A DNA stretch of 64,000 nucleotides. It comes from Ostrinia nubilalis (Eukaryota; Arthropoda; Insecta; Lepidoptera; Crambidae). The notes beneath the pieces were generated by a model that was not told the DNA's origin, ran no database searches, and worked only from the letters and a program-made list of their open reading frames with translations. Numbering within the stretch: position 1 is the stretch's first letter; each line of letters opens with the position of its first letter. This document shows positions 11,275 through 22,405 of this stretch, in pieces. Both the position numbers and the translations under genes were made by a program. The DNA lies in assembly GCF_963855985.1 (NCBI RefSeq), contig NC_087106.1:13284012-13348011 (forward strand), given 5' to 3'.

Positions 11275-12345
11275 CAAGTCATGTTGGCCAGCGGAGCACC
11301 CACGTGCGAGGGAAATGAGCGGAACGACTGGCGCCGCCGCGAATGCCACCATAATGGTGGAACAGTCAGAAGGACCAGGTGGAATTATCGACCAAATCTA
11401 CTTCTCCAGTTCGGAAGTCATGGTGGCCAGCGGAGCACCCACGTGCGAGGGAAATGGGCGGAACGACTGGGGCGCCGCGAATGTCACCATAATGGTGGAA
11501 CAGTCAGAAGGACCAGGTGGAATTATCGACCAAATTTAAGTACTTATCCAGTTCGAAAGTCATGTTGGAGAGCGGAGCACCAACGTGCTAGGGAAATAAG
11601 CGGAACGACTGGCGCCCGCGAATGCCACCACAATGGTGGAGAAGTCAGAAGGACCAGGTGGAATTACCAACCAAATCTACTTTTCCAGTTCGGGAGTTAT
11701 GGTGGAAAGCGGAGCACCCACGTGCGAGTGAAATGAGCGGAACGACTGGCGCCGCCGTGGATGCCACCACAATGTTGGAACAGTCAGAAGGACCAGGTGG
11801 AATTACCAACCAAATTTACTTCTCCAGTTTGGAAGTCATGGTGGAGAGCGGAGCACCCACGTGCGAGGGTGGCGCCGCCGCGAATGCCACCACAATGATG
11901 GAGAAGTCAGAAGGACTAGGTGGAATTATCAACCAAATCTAGGTACCTACTTATCCAGTTCGGTAGTCATGTTGGCTAGCGGAGCACCCACGTGCGAGGG
12001 AAATGAGCGGAACGACTGGCGCCGCCGCGAATGCCACCATAATGGTGGAACAGTCAGAAGGACCAGGTGGAATTATCAACCAAATCTAAGTACTTATCCA
12101 GTTCGAAAGTCATGTTGGAGAGCGGAGCATCCACGTGCGAGGGAAATGAGCGGAACGACTGGCCGGCGCGGCGGCCCGCGAATGCCGGTCCACAGTCATG
12201 GATCAAACAGAAGAATCAGGCCTTTTCTTAGCTAAATCCAGTTCAAACTTGATGGCAACTTGAAGTTGTAGCTAATTTCACGCTGTCGATCGTAAACTGC
12301 ACCACAATGATGGACGAATCAGAAAGATCTTGGTTTTCGGTCGGA
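11275..12345. repeat. 139-bp minisatellite, about 7 copies, CACGTG in most
   Basis: Copies start (at TGG of the TTGGCCAGCGGAGC motif) near 11285, 11424, 11565, 11703, 11842, 11973 and 12116, spaced 131-143 bp. A degenerate further half-copy lies near 12300-12345. The unit has GCGGAGCACCCACGTGCGAG, GAACGACTGGCGCCGCCG and ACAGTCAGAAGGACCAGG. Six of the seven copies keep a perfect CACGTG E-box. The array is GC-richer than its surroundings. Reading frames of 74-151 codons run through it, but the period is not a multiple of three and the frames end at copy differences, so I do not call it coding. Confidence 0.9.
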
Positions 12346-12634
12346 AGTGGCTGCATTGTTGCGTTTCTTCTTCGTTCAAGTTCCCAGCAACGAGTGCCTC
12401 TACTGGCCATTCTTACGCTATGTTTACTAGTAAAGATCGCGGAGATATTGGTCGCACGTCAAAACAGGTGGAAAAAAATCATGTATGATTTAAAATTTTA
12501 ATAGGTACCAATAAAAATCTTTCATTTAAGTACTTCTAACTAAAGTAATAAAATACTGTTTTGGGAGACTGTTGTTTGAAGTTTGATCAAATCTAATTGG
12601 CAATCAAATACTTTCAACAAGTTCAACACTTATC

Positions 12635-12700
12635 TTTTTTTTATTTTATTTATTTATTTGGGTAAAAAAACAGTACATATTGAAGTACAGTAGCAAATAA
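12635..12700 (+). repeat. TTTA-rich microsatellite
   Basis: TTTTTTTATTTTATTTATTTATTT is followed by GTACATATTGAAGTACAG. It resembles the start of the TTTA-rich family, without its later conserved part. Confidence 0.4.
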
Positions 12701-13808
12701 ATAGTAATAATATACCAATATTATCTAAATTCAACACCAGCATCATTTACCACAGTTTAGATAAAACAGTTAATTAAACTTGTGTTGAGAGTGGTCGTAG
12801 TAAACACTTATTACGTAGGTACAGGCGGTAACACATCGAAGGAGACACTGTGGCATCTTCCAATGCCATTTTGTAGCAAAAATCGCATGTAGACAACCAC
12901 ATCCATCATACCATCATACCAACAAATATTTATTATTTAAATGATTATCTTAGTGAAGGCTTCGTCATATTATTCAAAACATTACACACAAGGAAAAGCG
13001 AAGACCCAATTCGCAAAATAACCGTCAAGCCGTATAACTCCCAAATTACTGCACGCAAAATTCCGCAGATGTTAAAGATCGTCAATGTTAACGAGCCGCT
13101 GACGGCGTCAAGCTGGCGGTTATGACGCGCCGTTAGTGCCGTTAAATCATCAACACTCTGTTAAGAGGAACGCGAATCGACTGAACGGACAGCCGAAATA
13201 ACGAGGCAAATAAACAACGATGCTGATATGATGATACAATGTGGAAGGGAAAATAAACGTGCAATGAACTGACTGGAATGATACAACAACTAAGATGAGC
13301 CACATTTACCTATAGGCAATACAATGGTTACATGCTTGCGCAAGAGTAGACTGCTTTCGTTGCGTTCTCTCTTGATTAATCTTCGAGGAAGTTGTTACTT
13401 TACGAGTATAGTACCAGCATTTATTCTATTTTTAAAAGTCTATTTTGTTTTATCGTGACCCTAGGTGCATCGGAAAACTCTTCCAATAAGTATGTTTTAC
13501 CTACTTTACACTTCACTGTTTGGTTATTTTATAAAAAGGTCACTCTGGCAATCAAAACAGGAGAAACCACAGAGAGAAACAACAGTGAAAAATTGGATGA
13601 ATTTGAAGAAACCTCATATAAAACGACGTGATAGACATTTGAAGATAAATACGAGAAGCAATTTCCCAGAGATTCATAAAGAGATTTTGTTATTATTACA
13701 AATACGACATCTTAAAATTTCATATCGAATTATTAGATAATGTTTATAAATCTTTTACAAGCGCATGAGTAAGAAAAACAGCGCTAAATGACACATGTCA
13801 CGCGGCGC

Positions 13809-14565
13809 GTGGGCCTGTGACGGATGGAGAGAGCGCGATAGCGGGCAGCGCACCAACAGGGCTGCCAACCGCTCGCTGTCGATTGCTATCTACCCTACTA
13901 ATAATGTAAATGTGAAAGTTTGTGAAGATTGAGGCCCGGTTTCCACCATGGCGGAGCGGAGCGGAGAAGTATTTTGAATAGGTAACCAATCAGATTTACG
14001 GGTAAAGAAACTTTATTCTCATAAGAATTACCTCACTTACATGACAACTTAGAAATACCAATCAGACTTTCCTGGTTTTGATGAAACTAAATCATTTAGA
14101 GACTTTTATTATCAGTTTTTGTATAACTATACATCGCGGGCAGCGCACCAAAAGGACTGCCAACCGGTAGATGTCGATTGCTATCTACCCTACTAATAAT
14201 GTCAATGTGAAAGTTTGTGAAGATTTAAGCCCGGTTTCCACCAAGGCGGAGCAGAGAAATGTTTTGAATAGGTAAACAATCAGATTTCCTGGTTTCCTGA
14301 ATAATGAAATCTGACTGATTGGTTAACTATTCAAAAAACTTTTCCGCTCCGCTTCGGTGGAAAACGGGCCTGATACATAGATGGATGGATGAGTGTTTGT
14401 TAATCTTTTAATGAAACTACTGAACGGTTTTTGATATTACAATAGAATGACTTATAGGTACTAACTAATATTATAAGATTTTGTATAACGATGGAGATAG
14501 CGAGATCAGCGGGCAGCGCACCAACAGGGCTGCCAACCGCTAGCTGTCGATTGCTATCTCTACAC
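13809..14565. repeat. Cluster of three GGGCAGCGCACCAACAGG repeats
   Basis: GGGCAGCGCACCAACAGGGC (or a close variant), then GCTGCCAACCG, then GTCGATTGCTATCT occurs near 13835, 14147 and 14508. The third copy folds on itself (GATAGCGAGATCAGCGG with CCGCTAGCTGTCGATTGCTATC). Copies 1 and 2 also share the following 100 bp, including TACCCTACTAATAATGT and GTGAAAGTTTGTGAAGATT, and then a GCCCGGTTTCCACC motif. This points to a segmental duplication of about 315 bp. The CTACTAATAATGT...GTGAAAGTTTGT piece resembles the start of Helitron-like repeats in moths (recalled, not checked). Confidence 0.7.
14228..14371. mobile_element. Palindromic MITE with GCCCGGTTTCCACC ends
   Basis: The left part AGCCCGGTTTCCACC...GGCGGAGC...TTGAATAGGTAAACAATCAG is mirrored by CTGATTGGTTAACTATTCAA...GCTCCGCTTCGGTGGAAAACGGGCCT. 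Stem about 60 bp. A half copy in the same orientation lies at 13931-13995. Confidence 0.75.
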
Positions 14566-14995
14566 TATGGTAAAGATAATAGTGACAGATTCTGCGCTGC
14601 TTTTTCTCAGTACTGGCCCACATTATTGTCCCGAAGCTGTGGTAAGACGTCTTTTGCTCTTTAAAAGTCTATACAGAAAAGAAATGAATTTTATACTATC
14701 CTACTCGAGTATATTATTATAAATTATAAATGAGAAAGTTTGAAAAGATATTAGGATGTTTTTACTCTTCTCACGCAAAAAGTACTGATCGGATTTTGAT
14801 TAAACTTTACAGTAGGTATGAGGCCGAGTCTGCACTAAGGAGAAACAGCAACGGTTTTTAACCGCGTGATTTTATAACCAAGCAAAACTAATGTAAGCGT
14901 CCTCACTGCGGCTTTTTCCCGCGTACCTTTCGGGTGCTCTCACGGTTTGGCAGTTTACTGCTTGCGGGCAAAACCGTAGTGCGGACTCGGCCTTA

Positions 14996-15099
14996 GGCTG
15001 AGTTGCACCCCAAACTTAACTTACTTAAATAACCGGTGTTTTTGTATGGAGTTTGACAGATTTTTGACGTTTGTTAAAGTAAGATGGTGCAACTCAGCC
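14996..15099. mobile_element. GGCTGAGTTGCACC-family MITE, copy 3
   Basis: 104 bp with 14-bp inverted ends and the core ACCGGTGTTTTTGTATGGAG. The left flank is TA, the right flank TT. Confidence 0.75.
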
Positions 15100-16439
15100 T
15101 TTTATTGTTGTCGGCCGCGAGCAAAAGCTAGTAAGTAATCTATACCTACTTTTGAAATGTGTTCTGTCATGATGATGGCACAGCTGAAATAACCAAATAT
15201 CGACAGGTAGACAGCACTATTGGTAGCGTAGCGTGGGAGAAGCGATAGCGATCGGGACTGTAAAAATACTGATGATGAGAGTTGCCAGCCAGATGGTAAA
15301 TAAACTTTATTGACGACTGCCGTGATTGTGTCGTCACAAGTTGTAGTAGAGCAATATTTGGGACCTGTATAAGTGCTCTGAAAGAGGAGACTAATAAATA
15401 ATTTAAACATATTTGAATTACGAAATACGATGCAAAATAAGATGAGTCTTCTTTACACAAGGTCAATATTATTTTAGGTATAAAGGTAGTAATAGGATAA
15501 ACGCAAAATTAATAAAAAAGCCAATGTTTCCGTATATTTAGTACATAGTTCAGTTGTTAAATAGTTATTATCTCTATTAGACTGAAAAATCGAGAAACAT
15601 CAAATCAATTTGTAAACTTTCAAAAATAATTTTTGCAAACAAAATCTCTACTTGCCTACACTTTTAACATTAATGAAATGTATCTTTCAGTACTTTTCAG
15701 ATTTAGGTATTTAAAAGGTCACTAATAGCCCTGTTAATCCCTTCAACCAAGCTAAATTCATACCTATGGCATGTGTTTTGAATACTATACATGCTTTGCT
15801 TATATCAGATGTGGGTCCACCACAATAGGCTAGTGGTGCCTAAGCCTAAGTGGTGTCAAAATCTCTTATTCGTCCTCCCATACCGTGACTACCAATCCCA
15901 ATCCCGCCAAAAGCGTCAACATTCGCGATGAGGATCCCACGTGGTAGATAGCCGAACAACAAAATACCGCGGATTCCTGCCGCTATTAATAGCGCGCTGC
16001 ACATCTGCTCGGCCGTTGCTACGGGGAAGCCAGATGGGTTACTGTATTGGCGAATTTTGAATTAAAACTTCGTTCGTTAAGTAAAATACTTGTAAGTTAA
16101 ACCTACTCTAGGATTTGTAGTATTCTGAAAGTTAAATAGAAAGATTTTTCAAATAGAAAGCCTTGCGAATCTGAAATTGTTTGTTCTTACAATCAAAACT
16201 GCTGATGGAAACTTTTAACGGTAATCTGATAAAGTACTTAGTTGTTTAGAAAGTATCCTTTAATGGACGCTTCACAAGTTTGAATAAAAATATTTTGTCA
16301 TTTTAAATTTTTTAATTACTTACTTGAATGTGTGATTTAAAATTTTAATAAACGAAGGATAAGGGATCTAAAATTGAAAACAATGTTGTAGACTTACAAT
16401 GTTTTCAACTTACCTACTCTACGTGTGACTACACCTCCC

Positions 16440-16515
16440 GCCCGAGCTTACATAGCTCATCCGTAGCTTTGACTACGAGCCGTAGCTCGCTACAAGCTAC
16501 GACATTATAGTAGTT
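16440..16515. repeat. TACG/GTAGC-rich cluster
   Basis: ATCCGTAGCTTTGACTACGA GCCGTAGCTCGCTACAAGCT: the hexamer CGTAGC or its complement recurs several times in 70 bp. Similar clusters lie at 32950-33060 and 51295-51372. Confidence 0.45.
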
Positions 16516-16694
16516 AACAAACATTAGACTTACATGTTCCAATGGAAAATTACTTAACTACTTAGTAGTTAAACAGTCCCCGTGGGATGCACGATTAAAA
16601 TAAAAGAAACCATATTATTAATTTATGCTACTGACAACGTTACTATTGTAGCAGAGTTTTGGGCTGACACTGTTTAATTTTGACTTTATGGCAG

Positions 16695-16773
16695 CTACCA
16701 AGCGGGCAACATGGGGGCGGCCTATGTTCAGCAGTGGACGTCCTATGGCTGAGATGATGATGATGATGACTGT
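16695..16773 (+). mobile_element. RTE LINE 3' end with ATG repeat tail
   Basis: GCGGCCTATGTTCAGCAGTG followed by GACGTCCTATGGCTGA reads AAYVQQWTSYG then stop, the usual C-terminus of RTE reverse-transcriptase ORFs. A GATGATGATGATGATGA tail follows directly. Everything 5' is missing, as in heavily 5'-truncated copies. Confidence 0.75.
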
Positions 16774-18089
16774 GTGTGTAATTTTGCTGTCGACACGACA
16801 AGAAGAAAATTACTTATTCTGTAATATTATTATTATCTTCATAGCTGATAAATACGAGCTACAATTTACGTCACAGTGACGCAGTTCACAATCGTTCTCG
16901 TGTGTTTTCGATCCATTTGTCCTCAAGCAAAGTATAATGATCAAACCTTGATCACAGCACGGCCAGCCCCATAATGATATCGTCCTACCGCCCACGGGGC
17001 TTAGTTCGGAATGATCACTTCGTCATGTGACCGGCTGCCAACCGCCGCAGGCGCAGGCGACGGGAGGAGCGTAAATACTCAATATTTTGGATTAACCTAA
17101 TCATTTATAATCTGAAGTCTATTAGCTTCTGGATTGGACAATAAGATCAATTAATCGAATGTGTGTAACTTCCAGAATTGTGTGAACGGGAGATTTTGAA
17201 CAATCTCGTTTCAAGATTTGATTTTGTTTAAAACTTGGACGAGTTAATTCGTCAATACACCGGTAGTACGCAGACTCAAAAACAGTAGAATTAGTTTTGA
17301 GTTCCGTTATTAATGTGAGCTTCTGGTATTTTATTCATTCACACTTACGCCAATCAAGTTTCATATTAAGAAAAGCTTGTTAACAATGGCGACATTCTTA
17401 CTGATAAATAGCAAGTAAAGTTTATATTCTGTGATATAGATATATTTAGATGAGAATTATTATCACTATGAAGATGACCTTAATATCTTTCACTAGCTCA
17501 TAGTACGCTGGTATACGAGGAGCATGTCCGCATAAATAACTTTAATTTAGATTAATACTTAGTGATCTATCGCCGCTCGCGGTCGTCGCTGGCGCAGCGT
17601 ATGAATCTAGGATGAAATATTGATCTATTCATATAGCTTTAATGACTCACGTGACGTTGTATTAATGTTAAATAACAATCAAATAGCACTAGAATCTAAC
17701 TGCCTCCGTAGCACAGTAGTTGCGTTTTACATTTGCATGCATATTTTTTGATGTCCGAATTTAGGGTCTGTTACTGTTAGAAAAGTAACATTTATATGTC
17801 AAATTCGATTTCGTGAGCTTTATGTTGAGAACATTAGGCCCATATTAGTTACAAAACTTCCCATGTTTGCTTCTCTACCAACTTAACACCGATATTGATA
17901 TATGTGACATCGTCTGTAGAAACTATTTAGAATATTTATTGCACCTTTTTAATCAATCCCAAATAGTGGACTTCGATCAATAAGGTGGATGGACTATGGA
18001 ATGTTTTCCGCAGCTAAGTATCACATTATTATCATCTGCTATTCGTCTCACATGATCACGTTTTTATAACATTATTTTCGCTAGGCCCT

Positions 18090-18265
18090 TCGCCGTGGGG
18101 CGTGCGCGTGCGACGTCACCCGCGTCACGCCGCTTGCGTAATGGCGGCGTTAGCGGCCATTTTGAAAATAGCCCGGCATTTCGCGCGCAAAAATAGCCCA
18201 TTGTCGAGTGGGTCACCTGCGAGGTTGTTGCATTTTACGTTTTGCCGGAGTTTTCGGCGTGGGCC
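18090..18265. other. GC/CpG-rich patch inside intron 2
   Basis: It contains GGGGCGTGCGCGTGCGACGT, CCCGCGTCACGCCGC and a GGCGGC/GCCGCC-bearing AATGGCGGCGTTAGCGGCCATT mirror. The sharp composition change could mark an internal promoter or a transposon piece. A 63-codon and a 62-codon frame overlap here on opposite strands; neither looks coding. Confidence 0.4.
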
Positions 18266-19776
18266 AGAAATAGGGCTCCATGTTTTGGCTTGAGTGACAC
18301 ATCGATCATGCATGTCTGTCGAGCGAATGCTGGTGGGTGTCGATACTTATTAGTTTCTGTCTATTGGCATGCAGACTTCGTGACGCGATGGAATTGCTAC
18401 CCACTGGTTTATCCAGAAATTAATTTCCAAAGCTTTTCCGAAGGGCTAGTAGGGAAAAACGAACTCCACACACACGTCATGTAGAGCCCCTTTTTAGGGC
18501 CAACTCTACTATTGTTTTACTTATCTTTTATTTTTTTAATTTAAATTACGTTTACGTTTACTTTCAAATTGCTAATCATGTTGTCAAAGCCAGTATCTTA
18601 CATGTAACGACCGACTTCTCTCCGAGGTCTATATTCAGACGGCTTCTAGTGGTTTTGCGACCGTAGTGTTTCTATGTAGACCTATGGGTTAAATGGCAAG
18701 TATTAATGTTTGTTAGTTTACATTTGAGCTCGAAAATATCCAAAGCATCATGTTGCAATCTACTGCAGTGCCAAGTGACAGAAGGGAGTCCGAAGGGACG
18801 TCAATACGTCTTAACCCACATCCGACAGCCGCCGGTGTTGGGTTGAGGGCCGAAGCATTTTAATACGAAAAACAACTGTTTCTTCTCAGTAATAAAAAAT
18901 GACATGGACATTTTATGAGCAAAGCTTAGATTTTACAATATACTTAAATCTATTTTTGAAAATACAATAAACATAGAAAACACTTAAGAGAAGGACCCCA
19001 AGTATGTTCCAATACATTCTAGTGAGCATTCATTCGGGCTAAGAATATTCGGAATCAGTAGCGTTCTTTCGGGGTAGAATGAATCGGGGTCCTGAATTTC
19101 GGTATTACAGAATCACAGTCACCCAAAGACTACGTAAGTATATGTGTACTAATACAAATTATGTCATAATCTCAAGAAATTCCAGAAGTTCTACTAACCA
19201 AACTAAATCTAACGCTTCATTTAAACAACAATAAACTATGAAGTACTATGAACCACAAATTTCCGCCAGTTCGGTAGTACAGTCATCGTGAGATGGTCTG
19301 CTATACTTCCTTATATCCAAAGCAAAAGAGTCATCAAGTGTTTAATAACATTCTAATTTTATGAAAGCAATAAGTGCATTTAATTTTCGGTTTTATTGGA
19401 TTCGCATAAGTTTCTGTCTTCCACTGTCTGAAGCAGAATCGAAGGTAGATCTCGTCCTTATGAAAATAGTAATAAAGGAGTATTAAACTGGCAACTGCGG
19501 GTGACTGTACGCGACTGGCACGCCACCAAGTTTCACAACGTGTCTCGTCTGCCCCAGGGCTGTCACTTGTCCGGGTTTCCCCAGGGCTTGGCTTTTGTAC
19601 CGCAGGCGCCGTGCTCGTAATTGACATGTATTGATTTGGCTGGCGAGCATTCTATTTGGCGTCACATTTCGTCATTTGTGTACTCTTTTACCTATTCATA
19701 AGTAGGTACTTTATAATTTACGACTTGCTTTAGTTTTTTTAAGACTATTGTAATATTTTTGCTTTTGTTCGTTTCA

Positions 19777-20025
19777 GCCGAAAGACGTCCACTGCTGGAC
19801 AAAGGCCTCCCTCAAGGATTTCCACAAAGACCGGCCCTGCGCCTCCAGGCACCTCCCGCGACCTTCACCAGATCGTCGGTCCACCTAGTGGGAGGCCTGC
19901 CCACGCCACGTCTTCCGGCTCATGGTCGCCACTCAAGAACTTTCCTGCCCCAGCGGCCATCAGTTCTTCGAGCTATGTGCCCCGCCCACTGCCACTTGAT
20001 TTAAGCGATTCTGCGGGCTATGTCA
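19777..20025 (-). pseudogene. RTE LINE 3' end, C-terminal ORF remnant
   Basis: On the minus strand this holds the RTE C-terminal region (GRPPT.WTDDL-like part, then FVQQWTSFG stop) ending CGGCTGAAACGAA. Frameshifts and stops break it. It is closely related to the copy at 61930-62240. The GC-rich stretch just to the left (19490-19640) may belong to the same element, but I could not assign it. Confidence 0.75.
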
Positions 20026-20384
20026 GTAGTAGTATTTAAAAACTTTTAATCTTACAACTTGTGATACACGCCAGTTACAGCATTTTCCGGGTTCTCACTT
20101 GTTGGCAGCGCTCTACTTATTGTTTTTCTTTCATTATTAAATATGAAAGACGACCTTAAAATTATAAAAGAGGAACAATATCAAGGCTTTATGAAATGAA
20201 AAAAATAAAATGTGGAAATATTCTTTAAGTTGATAAATGATGATAATCTAGTTTCGCCTCTACATTTTAAATTAGAGTAAACTTTTAAAAGGCGGACAGT
20301 TAGGGAGGTGACTAGTCAGTTATAATAAATAATAACTGTTTTAAAATGTGTTGAGTTGTGGCTTAGTTTTTAGAATATAATTTA

Positions 20385-20600
20385 CTAGCTGTGCCCGCGA
20401 CTTCGCGTGTAAAAAGATAGATTGATTTTTTTTCTCGTTTTTGTAACATTTTTCATTGATGCGCCATCCTATACTTAGCCTTCCTCGGTAAATGGACTAT
20501 CCAGTACAAAAACAAATTTTAATTCAGACCAGTAGTTCCTGAGATTAGCGCGTTCAACCAAACACACTCTTTCATCTTTTTAATATGTAGTATCCAAACA
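20385..20600 (-). mobile_element. Helitron-like non-autonomous repeat, CTAGT end at left
   Basis: It starts ACTAGCTGTGCCCGCGACTT CGCG, then about 100 bp on has CCAGTAGTTCCTGAGATTAG and ends near TTTCATCTTTTTAATATGTA. The end CGAAGTCGCGGGC.CAGCTAGT (minus strand) and the CTGAG...TACTGG core are typical of a Lepidoptera-wide non-autonomous repeat that I recall as Helitron-like. Confidence 0.5.
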
Positions 20601-22248
20601 AAAAATAAACTTTTAATCTTTTTTTAATATTAATACTCGTATTGTATAGATTAAGGGCAGCCCTAATGCTGTTTCGAATCACTCATAGCCGAGGCCGTAA
20701 AACTATTAGCCCGAGCGCTCTTTATAGTAAACTGGCGTAAAACGACCTGCGTTTGCGCATACTTAGCTTTTAGTGGAACCTGTTATTTATGAGGTAAGAA
20801 CATTTACGCATAGTGCGTCATTTAAATTAGTTTCGTTCTGTTTTCTAGTATTTTATGAAAAAAATCTTTTTAGATTTGCAAAAGAGAGAGAAAAACACAT
20901 CACACAGTGCTTTTTTTTTGTCTCAACGTGTGGAACTCTAGGACACTGTAAGAATCATATTCGAGAAATTTTCGAGTGTCGAGTGAGTTGTCGTGTGAAC
21001 ATGCAACCCGAACTTAAGTTCCAATAACGTTTTAAAACCCGCTTAAGAGAGTGTCTTTACAAAAAACAATAGAACTAAAACACCCATGTTATATTGTATG
21101 ATTATATCAAATCAGTAAACTCGACATTGGCAGAAATAAACCTCCTCGACGAGGTTTGGTTGCCATTTAAAAAAAAAATCAGACCCCTGACTGCAAATGC
21201 TGCAAGCCTAACTTTTTAACTACCACGTACTAAGGAGCCAAGCAGTGAATAAATGCAAGTTTATCAGCTTTGCCAATCTTCAATGAGGGTGAGTGAGTCA
21301 CTCGCTATTTTTTATTCAGGCTGACCTGAGTCAGCGCGCTACAATGTCAGATAGTTAGCTGTGTAGGACAGTTTATGTTTGTATCGTATCATTATTGTTC
21401 AGTAGATACATTTCAGAGAGAAATGGGTAGAGTTTTATATGGGTGAGGATAAGATCTCTACACTCACAAGCAAAATTTCCCAGATTAACGTATCCATTAA
21501 TTTGCTTCACATCATGTACTGGTTTAGGTGCTATCTGATCAAAATATTTATTTTAAACGGTTGTATGTATAACACGAGCGTTTTTATTTGTGCTACGAAT
21601 TTTCATCATCATTAGCATGAGCATAATCCTTATCGCAAGCAAATCTTAAGATCTATCCTATTCCGAAAGAAGATACGTCACGGGTACACACCTATTCGTC
21701 ACATACAAACAGCATCAAATAAGTAGTTTGTGACAACCAAAGTGGCCAAAGTGGTAGGGATGTTTCCTGGGTCAAAAAGCAAGAGTTTTAATTAGTCCGT
21801 CAGTTAACTTATCAAAAAATACTCTACACGTATTTTTCACTTTTTCAAAATAATGAAAATTTAAAGAGATAAAGCGCGCCAAAGTTCATAAGAAGAGGCC
21901 CGTGACGTCGTGCATAAAACGTGCATAAAAGTGCCGCACGTTGTGACGTCGAGCGGAACTTCAACGCACCATAACTATGTAATTATTTGTTAGATTGACA
22001 AATAAAAATATAGGTGTCCAATATTATTTGTTATTAAACATGACGGACTAAAAAAATTTTTTAGGAAACTAGCCTATTGTGACAAAGACGTGTTGCGAAC
22101 TTTCTTGGCTACTTTTATTTAGGTGTCATGAACTGTTTGACGCTGACTGTAAAATAAGGTTCCCAAAGAACGGGCGCTAGTCATTTCGTAGACAATAAAC
22201 ATTGCTCTAGCTTAGTTTACAAATAGAATGATTCACAAATGAACTCAC

Positions 22249-22405
22249 CCTCTGGAATTTTGATAGTGGTCCCAAGGTTGATCTGCTGCAGCCTGGCCAG
22301 CGCCGCCTGCTGCAGCGCGCGCCGCTCCACCTCGCTCAGCGTCAGCAGCGACGTGTCCGCCAGCCTCACGCAGCGCCCGCTGCCGTCTACCCAGCAACAG
22401 CTGCC
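22249..22405 (-). CDS. Exon 2 of the ARHGAP6-like RhoGAP gene
   Basis: This exon is 157 nt: 52 codons plus one base. It enters in phase 0 after TTATGTGCAG and leaves in phase 1 at AGG|GTGAGT. It encodes GSCCWVDGSGRCVRLADTSL followed by a leucine-rich amphipathic stretch (LSEVERRALQQAALARLQQ) and LGTTIKIPE. A Trp-containing segment, then LSE.ER..LQ..AL.RLQ and a short IPE/IPK end, lies just before the RhoGAP domain in ARHGAP6-type proteins (family knowledge recalled, not searched). The first two thirds of the exon and its acceptor are repeated three more times upstream (22497-23000). This copy is the functional one because only here does the frame continue past LSE to a proper donor. The acceptor has almost no polypyrimidine tract. 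Confidence 0.85.

Larger units (their letters stand above)
8779..22248 (-). other. Intron 2 of the RhoGAP gene
   Basis: This intron is 13470 bp, donor GTGAGT and acceptor TTGTTCCAG. It contains the E-box minisatellite (11275-12345), MITEs, the 13.8-14.6 kb repeat cluster, RTE LINE ends (16.7 and 19.8-20.0 kb), a Helitron-like piece (20.4 kb) and a GC-rich patch (18.1 kb). I see no exon that would fit the phases. Confidence 0.8.

Noticed and set aside
11281..12235. Overlapping plus-strand frames of 74-151 codons as a repeat protein
   Set aside because: The repeat period is not a multiple of three, the same DNA is read in all three frames and copies are broken by indels. No codon constraint is visible.
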